Positions 22,698-34,740 are shown, counted from the first letter of the stretch. The stretch: DNA of 64,000 nucleotides from Sinohyriopsis cumingii (GCA_028554795.2 CM068838.1:89581944-89645943); one strand, 5' to 3'. The notes: generated by a model not told the origin, from the sequence alone. Made by a program: numbers and translations.

Positions 22698-23039
22698 TTG
22701 TGAACAAGTTTTATTGAAGAAATATCTATTATACCAAATTATTGCAGTTTTACTGCTTGACAATCCAGCTGAAAAATCCTGGCCATCAGCTTAATTCATC
22801 AGTCATTTCTCCCCCCCCCCACCCATTGTTGTCCAAATAAGGAGAAATATAAAATATGTAGCTACATTAAAATGAACTATTCCTACAAAATGACATTTTA
22901 ACATTAATCCGATTTGTCCTTAGCGTATTGACATTTCATTTTAGGCACGTTTTGATGTTTTATCGTGAATCAGCCTAGTTTTGGACATAAGCATATAAGC
23001 ATAACCATATATCGAAAAAACAGAACATTTATCAAACTT

Positions 23040-23335
23040 ACAGATGATGTTCCAAATAATGTTTTGTTTGAGTGAGTCTGGAAGACTGAAGGGACAGTGT
23101 GTTGAGAAGTCATCCGACCATTCACCAAGTGTGTTGAACAAAGCTGGTATTGGCGTTGAAATGGAAGTATTTCATCACTTTTTTTTTACACGTTTTATCC
23201 ATCTTTTCCGAACTGTTACATCTAAAGGAAATTTGTGCAGAACAATTGATTGCCCATCAATTATTTGTCCGCGGAAATTTGAACAAACGGAGCAGCAATG
23301 CCTCTTTTTCTCGCATGATATTGGTACGCTAGCCA
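23040..23335 (-). mobile_element. THAP zinc-finger exon of the same transposase, dead
   Basis: The minus strand encodes CCSVCSNFRGQIIDGQSIVL and HKFPLDVTVRKRWIKRV. After a one-base shift in an A-run at about 23180 it continues KSDEILPFQRQYQLCSTHLV and NGRMTSQHTVPSVFQT. This gives the C2CH pattern of a THAP domain (CSVC, then CSTH). The exon ends at a donor tcatct|gtaagt near 23043, so the transposase gene had an intron of about 350 bp before the exon at 22697. The start codon is not clear. Confidence 0.8.
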
Positions 23336-24424
23336 CTGTTGGAAATTGCTCCCCGAAAGTAGCGGTTTATACTTTTCTTATCGTCGGCAATGGAGAGCAC
23401 GTCGTCAAGGGACGTAATTTCAAGATGCAATTGCCGATGAATATGTTCCTGCCAGCTTTTGTTCTAATCAGATCATTTTCTCCAGTTTGCGGTGCTGCAA
23501 GATAAACACTGACCTCGTGTGACCTCTATCACTTAACAAGCTAGCTGTGGGAACTAATTACAATGTCAACAAAGATACTTTGCTACAAATGTATAAGACG
23601 TTTGTTATTAAAATGAACCAATATGGCGGAAGGTCTGTAATAATTTTTTTCTGTACATAGCAACTTTCCTTTCTGTAAGTTATTTATCGAACTCCTCTAC
23701 AGCAATTCCAGATGCAAGTTTGTTTCGGTGTATAGCATCAGACCCATCTGGTTTAAAACTGCCGTTTAAGTCAAATCTCTTGAATCTAACCATCGAATAA
23801 GACGACATTAAAAAATGAACAATAAATTCACTTATTTCTCGAAATAGGACGTTACAAAACAAATAGGCAAACATTCAACTGAACATTAAGAAAAAATCCA
23901 ATTGAACACCTCCTCTAGAATCTAATCCTTTTAGGCGCCAATTTTCTTCAAATCCATCATTGTCAATCTGCAGATTAAAAACTAAGCTTATCTGCTGAAT
24001 TATTACAAACAAAATAAATAATAAAAATTTTGGGAAAAAGATAAGCGTAAAGATTCACCGTTCATGTCATAAAATGTGAATGCATTTCTGCGTACACAGA
24101 TTTTAAATTGGTTTGCAGTGATAGCGTTGTTAAAGATGCTGGAAAGTAATATCTGGGTGCATTGTTCTAATGGAAACGAGTCGAGGTATATGTCCGATTC
24201 GGCATTCCAAATTGCTGCCTGCGCAGCAGCTTGACGCCAGCTTCGTTAGAGTGATGACTAAGTTTGCATTATACATTTTTATTTAACTCTTTGTTGCAAG
24301 AGTTATGCGCGTTACATACGGCATTTTAAGGAATATTAATTGTCTGTTTCTTTCTTCTTTTTCTCTTGCATTCCATATCAAAAATCGTGATTATATTTTT
24401 CTGAATAGGTAACATATAACATTT
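23336..24424. other. No gene recognised
   Basis: Flank of the THAP transposase. I looked for terminal inverted repeats by eye and did not find a convincing pair. Confidence 0.35.
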
Positions 24425-24426
24425 TA

Positions 24427-24478
<52 letters not shown>
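24425..24478. repeat. (GT)n(GA)n microsatellite
   Basis: GT run followed by about 35 bases of GA. Confidence 0.95.
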
Positions 24479-24481
<3 letters not shown>

Positions 24482-26499
24482 TGCTGGGAAAATACCCTAA
24501 ATCCTGAGTGTTAACAAAAACGTAATCTTTACACACATTTCACCTACATATTTCGCTGTTCGTTTTCCGACATGCAAAGGACAGGTAGGACATGGTTATA
24601 ACACTAATGGTTTGGGTGTTGGAAGAATTAATGACTGCAATAAAATGTTTTGAATATAGTCTTTTCCGTGCAATGCAGATTTTGCAGGCAAGATATGTAA
24701 TTTATCTACAAGCTTCCTTTTATAATATGTCTCTATATGTATATGTGTGTGAATGTGTGTGAGATAGAGAGAGAATTTTCGTCTAAATTATTTGTTCTTT
24801 TACACATAACAGATTTATGCACAAAACTATCCAGTTTTATTAACACTGAGACCTATTTTACATTCTTCATACTTTCATTACAAGTTTTGCATCTTTATGT
24901 TTTCTTTTTTCCGCCATTTCCATTGACTGTTTGGGGAAAACAAAGATCCCAATTCAACTGATGTCAGTCGGGCATGAACATGAATATATGACATACATTT
25001 TGAAGTGTTATTAATTATGTAATACCAAGTAGATGGTGTATTCCTTTTAAATCAATGTGCATTACCAATAAAATAAATAAAATATTGAGTTATGAATACA
25101 CATTTTCTGTACCACTGGCATATCAGTCAGAATTGGTATCAAAGTTGTTACAGGTATTCGTATCTCTCTTGAATATATATGTGTAGTTGTGTTCGATCGA
25201 TCGATTGATCAATTTCTGATGTAAATATATATTTCGATTCAATATATGCCACACATATCATTGGTATCAGAGCTGAGTAAATGGGAAAAATCACAACTGA
25301 TCAAACGTAGTATATAAAGAATAACAAAGCAGCAACACTAAACAAACAATTTAACAAGATGAAAATGCTCCAAGCACGCTATCACACACTCACACCATAT
25401 TCTTATAAACAATATTAAACTTAACATAGTATGCAAAAACAATCAAACATTAACTCGTTGAATATGGACTAGGTGTAGGAAATATGAAAGCATTATTTTG
25501 TGATCAAATGTTGAGATTCTGACGCGGATTATGTGAGTGGCAGTTTGTTTGAATGAACATTGAACGCCAGTTTAGCTTTCTGTCTTTGCGTCAAAAGACG
25601 AACAATCCATGACTTTGTTTTTTCTTCAGTCTTTAACTTTGCTTTTTTCTTTTTAATTTTTTGTACTAATTTTGAAAAGTAGCAAAACTATTATACAGCA
25701 GGAACAAATATCATATTTGCTTTCTTAGATGTATTGTACCAAAAAATGTGATATTTTTGTTTTATTTTTGTTACTAGAGCGGCCAGACCAGGAATTTTTT
25801 GGAAACATGCTTATGGACATTGACATTTCTTTTCATTGGTAGCATTTGTTTCCATTGGCATTTGTTTTCATTAGCATTTGTTTTCACTGGCATTTGTTTC
25901 CAGTATCCAGAAGACTAAACATCGATGCATATTGTTAGTGTTGCACAAGAAAATATACATATCACTGTTGTTAAACGAAGAATAGGTCTACACGGGTATC
26001 TTTTTTTAAACGAAGAGGTTTAAATATTGAATGCTTTGCATTAAAAGGTCCTGTAAGCTGTATTCAACAAGGGTGTAAATGTTCCTCAACTTCAACATCC
26101 AAATACCAAACAAATCTGTCGGAAAAAAGAAAAGAAAAAACTTATTGAAACTTTGATAGTTACGGAACTGTTGGCATTGTAGTACGATCGTAATCTCAAT
26201 GACAAGCTAATAAAACTGTTAATACTTCCCATAATGTACAAACAGCAGTCAAACATATTTCATGGCACTGGAGTAAAATGACAGTCTCACAACCTTTGAA
26301 TAGCACGTATGTTTCCTAACATCGTATCTGACAGCTTTCGAAAGCCGTCACTCAAAAAATATAAATGTCCCTTACGTTAGGATGATGGGAAAGAATCACG
26401 TCAAAGGCGTAGGAATATTTTGCAGTTTTTGAACTTATGCGACTAAAATTAAGTATGAAACTCATTTTTTGTGGTCCTATGATATTTTGTCACTATTGT
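24479..26499. other. Downstream flank of TMEM26; no other gene seen
   Basis: This contains the presumed 3' UTR of TMEM26, which ends at an unknown point, and otherwise AT-rich sequence. A repeated cattggcatttgttttcatt-type phrase lies at about 25835-25900. Confidence 0.4.
25761..25766 (-). terminator. Candidate polyadenylation signal for TMEM26
   Basis: An AATAAA hexamer on the minus strand lies about 730 bases beyond the TMEM26 stop codon. It is one of few matches downstream; use is unproven. Confidence 0.25.
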
Positions 26500-27126
26500 T
26501 TATGAACGACATATCATTCCTTTAGGGTTGTGATTATCGTGGCCGCCACTCTTATGATGAGGGACGTTATGCGGACAGGTTGTCGAATTCCCGACACATT
26601 CAAGCTGTCCGCTTTTTCGCAAGCGTTGCAGATTATTCATGTTTGGAATACTTCCTCGAAAATCGGGTACCACATCCATCCCTTTATCTCTGGAGTTACT
26701 TGATGATCTCATTCCGATTACATTTAAATCCTGGATGCTACATCCTGTCATGATCGAGCTGAAGCGCAACCTTCGCTTTCTACGTTTTGAAGCTTCCGAC
26801 TGCACGACACACAGACGGTACATCAAAAGAATAATCACTAAAGAATTTTTAGAAGTGAAAAACATGTTGGTATAGCTGACAATTTTGTATTTAAATATCA
26901 AGGTGAGTCTGATCAAAAGAAACGGAAGGTCCTGCATGGCGATCGAAGCCAAAATGCCGTAAATTTCCGGACTACAGCAGTCATCTTTACCTTCCGTGTC
27001 GATAAACATGGGGATACCAGAATGATCAGGGCGCGCCCTGGTGGCCGTCAGAACAAGTGTGAACTGGAATAAACTCAGTGTCCAGAATCCCAAGACCAGA
27101 TAGCACAGCAACCGATTGTATCTCAC
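26500..27126 (-). CDS. TMEM26: TMEM26 exon 4 (C-terminal transmembrane segments and tail)
   Basis: The acceptor cgtcatttcag ends at 27127, and the exon starts in phase 0 with VRYNRLLCYLVLGFWTLSLF (residues 192-211). It covers a transmembrane segment at about 198-217; a loop with paired cysteines (DDCCSPEIYG, about 239-248); another membrane stretch with the family block IAMQDLPFLLIRLTLIF (about 253-269); and a last one with FFTSKNSLVIILLMYRL (about 280-296). A basic, Ser-rich cytoplasmic tail (EASKRRKRRLRF onward) runs to the stop at 26500-26502. The upstream codons of the longer open frame to 27204 are intron and are excluded. The conserved order QD-PF-RL and KN-V---YRL is as in vertebrate TMEM26. 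Confidence 0.9.
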   Translation of the reverse strand: MRYNRLLCYLVLGFWTLSLFQFTLVLTATRARPDHSGIPMFIDTEGKDDCCSPEIYGILASIAMQDLPFLLIRLTLIFKYKIVSYTNMFFTSKNSLVIILLMYRLCVVQSEASKRRKRRLRFSSIMTGCSIQDLNVIGMRSSSNSRDKGMDVVPDFRGSIPNMNNLQRLRKSGQLECVGNSTTCPHNVPHHKSGGHDNHNPKGMICRS

Positions 27127-27299
27127 CTGAAATGACGAAACAAGAAATTCGCTGAATGATATGTCTCGCCTGCTCCGTTGTGGGATAAATCCTAAACCCT
27201 GCATATTAATTAGACTAAGAAAATTAGATACATGTAATCTTAACAGTAGGTCAATAGATGATTAAGATACCAAACCAATGGCTGAGCGAATTCAAAATC

Positions 27300-27720
27300 T
27301 TAACGTGATCACTTCATGCCACTGTGACCTACTTTTGTGTATGGTAAGTGATACTTTCCACGATGAACACACCCATCAAGTGTCATAACTGTACATATAA
27401 CAAAATCAGAGAAACTGAAATAATACAAATACTTACCATCGGTCACTATGACAGTGGTAAGTAGCACATTCCATGATGACCACATTGTCAAGTTTCATGA
27501 TTGTGACATAGTAAATAAGCTAAAATCAAAATCACAATTGTCAGAGCGTGAGAATGGGGTCTCTTTGACCTGCTTATGTAATCAACCTATGGTGAGTAGT
27601 TCCTTCTTAGGCGAATAAGCCCATCGAATTTTATGACCTCACATACTACGGTGATAGAGCAATGGAACTAACTGGCAAAACATTAACATTTACGCTTACG
27701 ACGACTATGACGTCGTCCAA
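27300..27720. repeat. Degenerate dispersed repeat, about three diverged units
   Basis: Phrases of the type atggtaagtgatactttcca, cacccatcaagtgtcat, agtggtaagtagcacattcc and gtcaagtttcatgattgtg recur at roughly 120-bp spacing, as does tatggtgagtagttccttc. The rightmost unit leads into ataagcccatcgaattttatg. They look like diverged copies of one unit that I associate with marine-invertebrate interspersed repeats. Confidence 0.55.
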
Positions 27721-28589
27721 AAAGTGATTACCATCCCTCCCCTGCGACAAAAAATAGAACGAAAAAAAGTTTTGAGTTCACAGTGCGTCCCCAAGGGTCA
27801 GAATAAAATCAGAGATATCTATATCACATCGGCTGGCAACTGGTCGACAGATCCAATCAAAGCAAATTTTTAGTCATTTGAAAGCTACAAAGATTTATAT
27901 GCACAAATTAGGAAAGTTAAAAGTAAATTTAAAGACATTATTGTTCTAAACATGAACACAAAACTCTATTTTGAATTAACCTGAACCTATACTCTGTCGT
28001 AGCTCTCAAACTCAACAACATCAGGCAATCATTCCTATTCCTTAGTTCTGATGACTCACAGAAAAGATAAACATTTGAAAATATTTTAATGGTCTCTTGT
28101 ACAACAAAATAATAGTAATGGCTTGCAGTTTTGTTGGAATACAAATTCTGACGTTCGTGCCGCACATTGAGATATTCATTTGGGTTGTTTTGCAGCACTG
28201 AAAAATGATACTGATATAGTCTTTTAAAAAATTGATTCCTTCAAATGTTTTATAACTCATTTATTTTATTTATGGCACTAGACACCTTTAAAATGTTGTG
28301 TTAATAAAAGTTATTTTGAAAAATGTCGATTTTTCTTGTCTTGTTTTTGTTTTGTTGTTTTTTTCTCCAAAAACCTCTTCATTGTTTAATAAACTTCATT
28401 TTATTTCCAAGTCATCATTAATATAGAAAATAGTTATTCCTATTTATTTAAAAATGTATTTTATCTGAAGATGAATGTTACGTTAGATGTACTTTATTAA
28501 TATTGAAAGAGAGGGTGTTATGCACTATTAAAAGCAGCTAAAGCGACTAAATTGGTAATGTGAAATGATGGGTTATCTCCACTGAAAAC

Positions 28590-28594
<5 letters not shown>

Positions 28595-28666
<72 letters not shown>
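28595..28666. repeat. (GT)n(GA)n microsatellite
   Basis: GT run then about 38 bases of GA, inside TMEM26 intron 3. Confidence 0.95.
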
Positions 28667-28667
<1 letters not shown>

Positions 28668-28766
28668 TTTAAAATGACTGTTAGATTCGAGCCAAGCTCT
28701 TAAAGGCTGGAGAATAGCAAAAATGTCTAAATTGTAGACCACGGAAAAAAAAACATCAGTTAATTA

Positions 28767-28994
<228 letters not shown>

Positions 28995-28995
28995 C

Positions 28996-29024
28996 TATAA
29001 TAATAATAATAATAATAATAATAA
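28996..29024. repeat. (TAA)n microsatellite forming the exon 3 acceptor region
   Basis: About nine TAA units immediately upstream, in transcript sense, of TMEM26 exon 3. Confidence 0.95.
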
Positions 29025-29026
29025 CT

Positions 29027-30113
29027 GTCACGTTTGCTCAGCCCCAGTTAGTAAGCCGTGTATAAACAAAGATATTATTACAAGCCATGGTTTGATGTCA
29101 TAACATGTCGAAGGCTAGAGTTAATCTCTTACGCAAGGTTACCGTGATCAGAGAGACTACCCGGCATCTTGAATCGACACAGGCGTTAGATCGAGCGATT
29201 TCCCAACTATGTGTTACAGCTTTGTCCAAAGATCAGAGGAGCCCGCGAGGAACGGGACGTGTTCAAAATCCGTCCCCACGTGGACAGACGGCGAGAAGGA
29301 CATTGTCCGTTAAGTTTGATTGGATCGAATCAAAGCGACATCCAATGAGACGGAGGGTGTGATAACAATTTCATACCGAATTATAACTTCTAACTATCAA
29401 GCGAAAATTTAGCCTCACCTAGGAAGATTGCTGAGCAATACAGGGCTACTCCGAGAGAGCCATTCGTAATTTGGCGGTAAAACGAAGAGAGGAGATTCTA
29501 AGGAAAGACAAAGCTTCGTAAAGGAAGTTTTTTGGGGGACAGAACTTCCGGTTCATATAAGTCCCGAGTCTCTAAGAGGGGAGACGGAAGTGAGACTAGC
29601 AGAGCAGTCGGAGATGACAAGTCTAGTCGTAATAGAGAGTCGAGGAGGAGGTGGAAAAGGAGTCGAGAAGGAGAAAGTGGAGAAGGAGAAGGAGTATCGA
29701 GTAGTCGGTGGATAGAAGGATATTGGAGAAAGTTGGGAGGAAGAGGAGAAGGAATTGGAGAAATACGAGAGAAGATTACACAGATGAGTATAATACAAGG
29801 ACAGGTGGAAAGCTATCTTACACTACTAATCAAATGATGCAATAGGCTAGAGAGTACTTGGGAAATTTTAATCATTCGATTATTAAATTGTCATTAAATT
29901 GTTATTCGTTGACTTTCACTTTTTTTGTATATTCAATAATTTAACCGACGACATTGCTGACTGTTGGGGGGTCGGAGCTTTACATCCATCTTTCACTAAT
30001 TTAACTCCCAGTCAAAATCGAGCCTGGGTGGGACTTCTATAATAATTTAAATAAATATTGGAAGCACCCCACCCCACACATACCACAGTGACGGCATAAC
30101 ATCTCCGTCACGC
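29027..30113. mobile_element. Possible solo LTR or other insertion inside a (TAA)n microsatellite
   Basis: A block of about 1.09 kb with higher GC and purine-rich segments lies between two (TAA)n arrays (28996-29024 and 30115-30138), as if it had split one microsatellite. It can be read as TGTCACGTTT...CTCCGTCACGCA, giving TG/CA ends, with an inner stem gtgacgg/ccgtcac near the right end. A clear 5-bp target duplication cannot be recognised in the repeat context. Open frames at 29105-29362 and 29532-29837 (Arg/Glu/Gly-rich) have no recognised domain. Confidence 0.35.
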
Positions 30114-30114
30114 A

Positions 30115-30138
30115 ATAATAATAATAATAATAATAATA
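30115..30138. repeat. (TAA)n microsatellite
   Basis: About eight TAA units on the right side of the 29027-30113 block. Confidence 0.9.
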
Positions 30139-30878
30139 GTAATAATAACATGAGTAACTAAATTAGGCATGAGATCGCTAATGTGACTGATAACCTCGTA
30201 GCATTTGAAAGCAAGAGCAGATTCCAAGAAATCAGGGTTAGTACGATGGCGATTGTAAAAAATTATTCTAATTTTGTTGATTGTTTGGAAAACAGTTGTT
30301 TTGGGCTTTCTCTACTTTCGTATCTTCATCCATATTTTACAACAGATGAGCATAACTTGCAATAAAATGAAATACATTTGAGTCAGCGTGAGTTTTGATT
30401 ATTTTGAAAGATTTAAATAAATTTTAAAAATTATGTCGTTAGGAATATTGTTCTATTAGATAATTGCTCATTATCACTGATATGGATTTGAAAGGACATT
30501 AGGTCAAGCTTCTGTCAAATGAGGCGAAGTTCATTTGAAAGGTTTTTGAGAGGAAGTAACTTAAAGGTTTTTCTGCTTTAGAAACGACAGTCAGCCATAT
30601 TTGGTGGTGGATCGCATTCATAGATGCGAATTTGAAACGCCTTAATGCCAAATTCTCTACAAAAAATGTAGTCAAATTTTGACATAATACGAGAGATAAA
30701 GAGAGGAATCTTATTTACATCTCATATACAAAACAGTACAAGGGGATTCCCACGGTAAAGGAACATATGAAAGTAACATAGTGCTACGAAATGGCTATAG
30801 ACAGCCTGTAAAATGGACACATAGATCGTACGTCTCAGTGACATAGAAACTAGGAGTAAATCCCCATAAACTCAGCGG

Positions 30879-30915
<37 letters not shown>

Positions 30916-31073
30916 AAAAAGGCACTGAACCTACGCCTATCGTAAAAGCAATATTCTTCTGTACAGCAAGAATATTACGCAGTCATAGAAATTTAAGGCC
31001 ACAGAAAGCCAATCGACCTAATGATAGGATGAGACCAGTCTAATATACTACCATAAGGCCTGTGAGACAAGAT

Positions 31074-31106
<33 letters not shown>

Positions 31107-32540
31107 AATAATAATAATAATAATAATCGTCGACGTCGTCTTCATCATCACATGGAAGAATATTATTATTAAATCTTGGTGAAACTCCGTACTCAATGGA
31201 AAACGGAGAAATCATCTATGAGTAAAGGTATGTAAAACAAAACTCTGAGAGGTTTACTTCAAGGTCTACAATACCGTATTACGTATGAAGCATCATAAAA
31301 TTAATTTTTGTGTAATAAACTCAGAAAGCGTGCTTTAAAAACGCATATTTTAACTCACAGAAGAGAAAATGAAGATAATTAGTGCACACATGATCGCTGT
31401 TTTACGGAAAATGCTCAATATTTTTTTCTCCAAATTCTTCCGGTTATAAGTTGGATTTTTGTATGTGGCGTACTATCGGGAGTCCCTCAAGCCAAGCTTA
31501 TGTGATGATAATGGCTGAATTTAGTGATAACTCTCGCGAAATTTTCGGTTGATTAGTCATTCTTATCTTCGTCTTTTCAAAAAGGTAAGGCCTTAGAAGA
31601 CAACCAACGTAAAACGATTCTGATCTCAATGAGGTTAGGACGTACACATTTCGGCCTGAACGAGACAAACATCGTGTGCATTACGTCAATACTTCCACGT
31701 CTCTCTCATTCAATTATATAAATCTGGGAATGATTTGGCGAGACCACTATTGTGCACCTATTTAATTAGCTTTATGATGGAACTTAAATTATGACGGTTA
31801 AAGTGCAACAAATAATCCCGACCAAGTTTTTAGATAGACTATAAATTCTACTAGTGATTGAGCTACAAAGCGGGCAAAACAGCCATTCTTTTCATAACTA
31901 GCGCACAGTATTGAAGAACACCTTCATTGTTATGATATGCATCATCTCATCGCACTGAAAGAATCCTAGACGAATTTCACATGTCCCTCTTAACCTTTCT
32001 CTTATTTCAATGTTGGTATGGAAAAATCATCGCCTGTACGTCTACGGCAAGGAGCAGGCTATTACAGTAGCCTTGTTGCTGGTTAAGAAGCCCTTGGTGG
32101 GAGAACTCCTGTCCTTAAATAAATACACAATTAATCAATGACTCAATCTGATATTTCCATCAATCTGTTTGCAAATAAGGCAATGAAATGGGCGTATTCA
32201 AAACAAGCATTAGTAGTGCATTTAACCCCAATGTATATTTAGTTCCTGGTTTGTTTGTAAAACAAATATGCGCTTGAGAGTTATTTTTCAGACAGATACG
32301 GACTTTAACACTCTAATAGCACAAAAAGTAGTAAAACTTCAAAGTTGGTATCTTTATTCCATCTCTATAAAACCCGTTTCTCTCTCAACTGGTACATATA
32401 ATAATGCCCATAAAACTCATGTTACTCAGTCTGTTGGAATATATGACAATGACAAAAAAGTGACAAACTCCGATATTGTATCTGAAGATTTGTTTAAAAA
32501 AATATATCAAATGTACTCTGTGAATACAGTGTAGATGTTT
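30139..32540. other. Intron 2 sequence: poly(A) and (CAA)n(TAA)n, no gene
   Basis: A nearly pure A run at 30884-30912 and a compound trinucleotide array at 31071-31127 are the only clear features. The short frames here are unsupported. Confidence 0.5.
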
Positions 32541-32556
32541 TAAAACTTTAAAGGTG

Positions 32557-32704
32557 ATGTATGTATGTATGTATGCATGCATGTACGTACGTACGTACGT
32601 GTGCGTGCGTGTGTGTGTGTATGTATGTATGCATGTACGTACGTACGTACGTATGTATGTATGTATGTATGTATGTATGTATGTATGTATGTATGTATGT
32701 ATGT
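32557..32704. repeat. (ATGT)n / (ACGT)n tetranucleotide array
   Basis: ATGT units with several ACGT and GCGT variants, ending about 16 bases from the TMEM26 exon 2 donor. It explains the Tyr/His/Thr-rich and Cys/Met/Tyr-rich frames on the two strands. Confidence 0.95.
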
Positions 32705-32720
32705 TTTCTGAAATTCTTAC

Positions 32721-32898
32721 TCCCAGTGCCTCTATGTTGACGCTAAGGTCCTCAGTAACAGTACTGAGGTTGGCCGATAGCTGTACAGTAGTGTTGAGAT
32801 TCTGTCTGAGCTGGATCCGACGCTCCATAGCATGTAGCTCAAGGAACCAGATCGCTGGCACCACGCTGCCCAGGTAGAAAAACACGCTGGGGCAAAAC
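32721..32898 (-). CDS. TMEM26: TMEM26 exon 2
   Basis: Residues 64-123. The acceptor tttttctaaag ends at 32899; the first base completes the Trp codon split at the end of exon 1, giving KWFCPSVFFYLGSVVPAIWF and then LELH. This aligns with the KWFSPAIFLY and PSLWLLELH region of vertebrate TMEM26. A third transmembrane segment lies at about 67-84. The following loop has two N-glycosylation sequons (NTT near residue 99, NLS near 107), as the vertebrate loop also does. The donor is ctggga|gtaaga at 32720. The longer open frame running into the tetranucleotide array is intron. Confidence 0.92.
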
Positions 32899-33082
32899 CT
32901 TTAGAAAAAGTAGATGTATTAACTGACTATCAATTTGCCAAGCCATAAATAAAAAAGAAAGAAAGAAAAGAAAAAAAAAGAAAGACTGGATGAGTTTCAT
33001 TTTCGCATTAAATTCATTTAGAGTGTTTTTACAATCAGTTGAGCCACAAACAAGTCATACAACTGATACAAATTATTTGTGT

Positions 33083-33220
<138 letters not shown>

Positions 33221-33409
33221 CGCACTTTTACGCCATTGGAGCTATTTTGTATGAAAATTATATTCCCGTGAAGGAAAATATTAGACGCAACATTATTCAC
33301 GAAAGCACACTATGTTAGCCATAGATAATGTTTTCACCCCTAAAATTAACGGTATGAAAGAAAATGTTGGTGCTCATCATCCAGGACCGCATTCGAATCT
33401 GACAACAGG

Positions 33410-33431
33410 GTTTTTTTTTTTTTTTTTTTAC
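33410..33431. repeat. Poly(T) run
   Basis: A T run of about 20 bases. The adjoining sequence to about 33570 is GC-richer and could be part of an unclassified repeat. Confidence 0.8.
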
Positions 33432-33660
33432 AATTTACAGTTAATTACTGTGAAGGCCCGTATGTTCGAGGAAGAAGTCACAACCTAGTGTTGGCCGGGG
33501 TGTCGTGTCCTCTCGAGCCGAGAGAATGCCGCAGTTGACAAGGGATCTAGTTCCCATCTCTACGTCTACCCATACATTTGAGTTTATAAAATTTAACGTT
33601 ACGCAAGCAATATGCTGACAATTGCACGTTAAGAATAAACTAAATGTACAGATAAAAAAT

Positions 33661-33771
33661 TACCAACATGAACTGTCACTTATTTTTTTACCAACATGAA
33701 CTGTCACTTATATTTTTACCAACATGAACTGTCACTTATATTTTTACCAACATGAACTGTCACTTATATTT
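33661..33771. repeat. Tandem repeat, 28-bp unit, 4 copies
   Basis: Unit accaacatgaactgtcactt followed by atattttt, four nearly identical copies. Confidence 0.92.
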
Positions 33772-34250
33772 GCATGTACTGACTGATCCTTATGTTAGAA
33801 CTTGTTTACAGAAAGTGCCATTGAAGGGCCATATCGCTACGCTAATTAGCTCCCACCCTTATGTTGCATCAGTATATGAAATATATGGCATTTATCTGCT
33901 AATTAGTATGCTACATACGCATGCTGAATGCGAGGTGGTATACAAATTGCTTACTCCAAATACATTCATATTCTTGCGTGAGTCATAGGCAATTTCTCTT
34001 GCTTTATTTTGTTTTAGATGATCTTGGAAGATAATGACCTGAACATCCTACATATTTTAATTATGTACATCCTGTTGCAAGTCTATAAGATATTACCCAC
34101 ATTAATATAACTCATAAAACATAATGAATCAATAGAAACCCCCCCACACTTCCGATGATGTGCAAACGCCTATATTAGTCACATGGCGAAAAATGCACAC
34201 GGTGTTCAGAAGTTGCGGCCACAGTAACAGCATAAAATTTATTTCCTTAC
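33772..34250. other. No gene recognised
   Basis: The open frame at 33752-33988 overlaps the end of the tandem repeat and has no recognisable motif. Confidence 0.4.
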
Positions 34251-34740
34251 AAGTAATGTCCGTGATCTAGTAGTCAAATACGTCATAAAAAAAGTATTCC
34301 CAGTCCGGTAACGTTCTTGGTCTGCTTGTTGTTGTTGTTGTTGTAGGGTTTAACGCCATTTTTCAGCAGACGATAGGCTATACATGGCGGCCAGTATTAA
34401 TGGTGGAGGAAGAACCCGGGAAAACCACGGAAAGAACCACTGACCCACGAGAAGCTACTGGCAAGCTGTCTCACATACCCACATTGGCCGAATCGGAGAC
34501 TCGAACCCACGCAGATGGAGGTGAGATGGCAATGATCCGTAACGGAGAGCGCTTTAGATCACTCGGCACCCCGTCTGGTCGTAAAAATCGTTACAAATAT
34601 ATTCCGTTATGTCCGTGGTCTGGTAGTCAAAAACGTCATAATGTGTCCGGTAACATCCTTGGTCTGGAAGTCAAGAAACGTCATAAAATGTATTCCCTGT
34701 CCTGTAATATCCTTGGTGTGGAATTCAAGAAACGTTTAGC
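34251..34740. repeat. Tandem repeat (~55-60-bp unit) interrupted by a SINE
   Basis: Units of the type gtccggtaacatccttggtc, tggaagtcaagaaacgtcat, aaaatgtattccc occur at about 34255-34327 and again at 34596-34740. The SINE at 34328-34575 lies between them, having split the array. Confidence 0.75.
34328..34575 (-). mobile_element. tRNA-derived SINE, family B
   Basis: On the minus strand: a tRNA-like head (A-box-like TGATCTAAAGCGCT, B-box GGGTTCGAGTCT), a body with cgtgggtcagtggttctttc and tactggccgccatgtatag, and a 3' end aaatggcgttaaaccctaca with (CAA)n. A truncated copy is at 8868-8975, and the SINE at 38966-39190 shares body blocks. The ggcgttaaaccc tail is common in mollusc genomes, from memory. 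Confidence 0.82.

Larger units (their letters stand above)
28995..32720 (-). other. TMEM26 intron 2
   Basis: A 3.7-kb intron that begins 15 bases from an (ACAT)n array and ends in a (TTA)n array. It contains a ~1.1-kb insertion-like block (29027-30113), a poly(A) run (30884-30912) and (CAA)n(TAA)n at 31071-31127. No other gene is seen. Confidence 0.75.

Noticed and set aside
27127..27204. Starting TMEM26 exon 4 at the first Met of the longer frame
   Set aside because: An acceptor at 27127/27128 and family alignment place the exon start at VRYNRLL; the upstream codons are intron.
29105..29837. Arg/Glu/Gly-rich plus-strand frames of 85 and 101 codons
   Set aside because: No domain, low-complexity purine-rich sequence inside an insertion-like block; they may be part of an LTR or leader, not a gene.
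32385..32885. Taking the whole 166-codon frame as exon 2
   Set aside because: A good GT donor at 32720 and the need to join exon 3 in phase show that the His/Thr/Tyr-rich part is intronic microsatellite.
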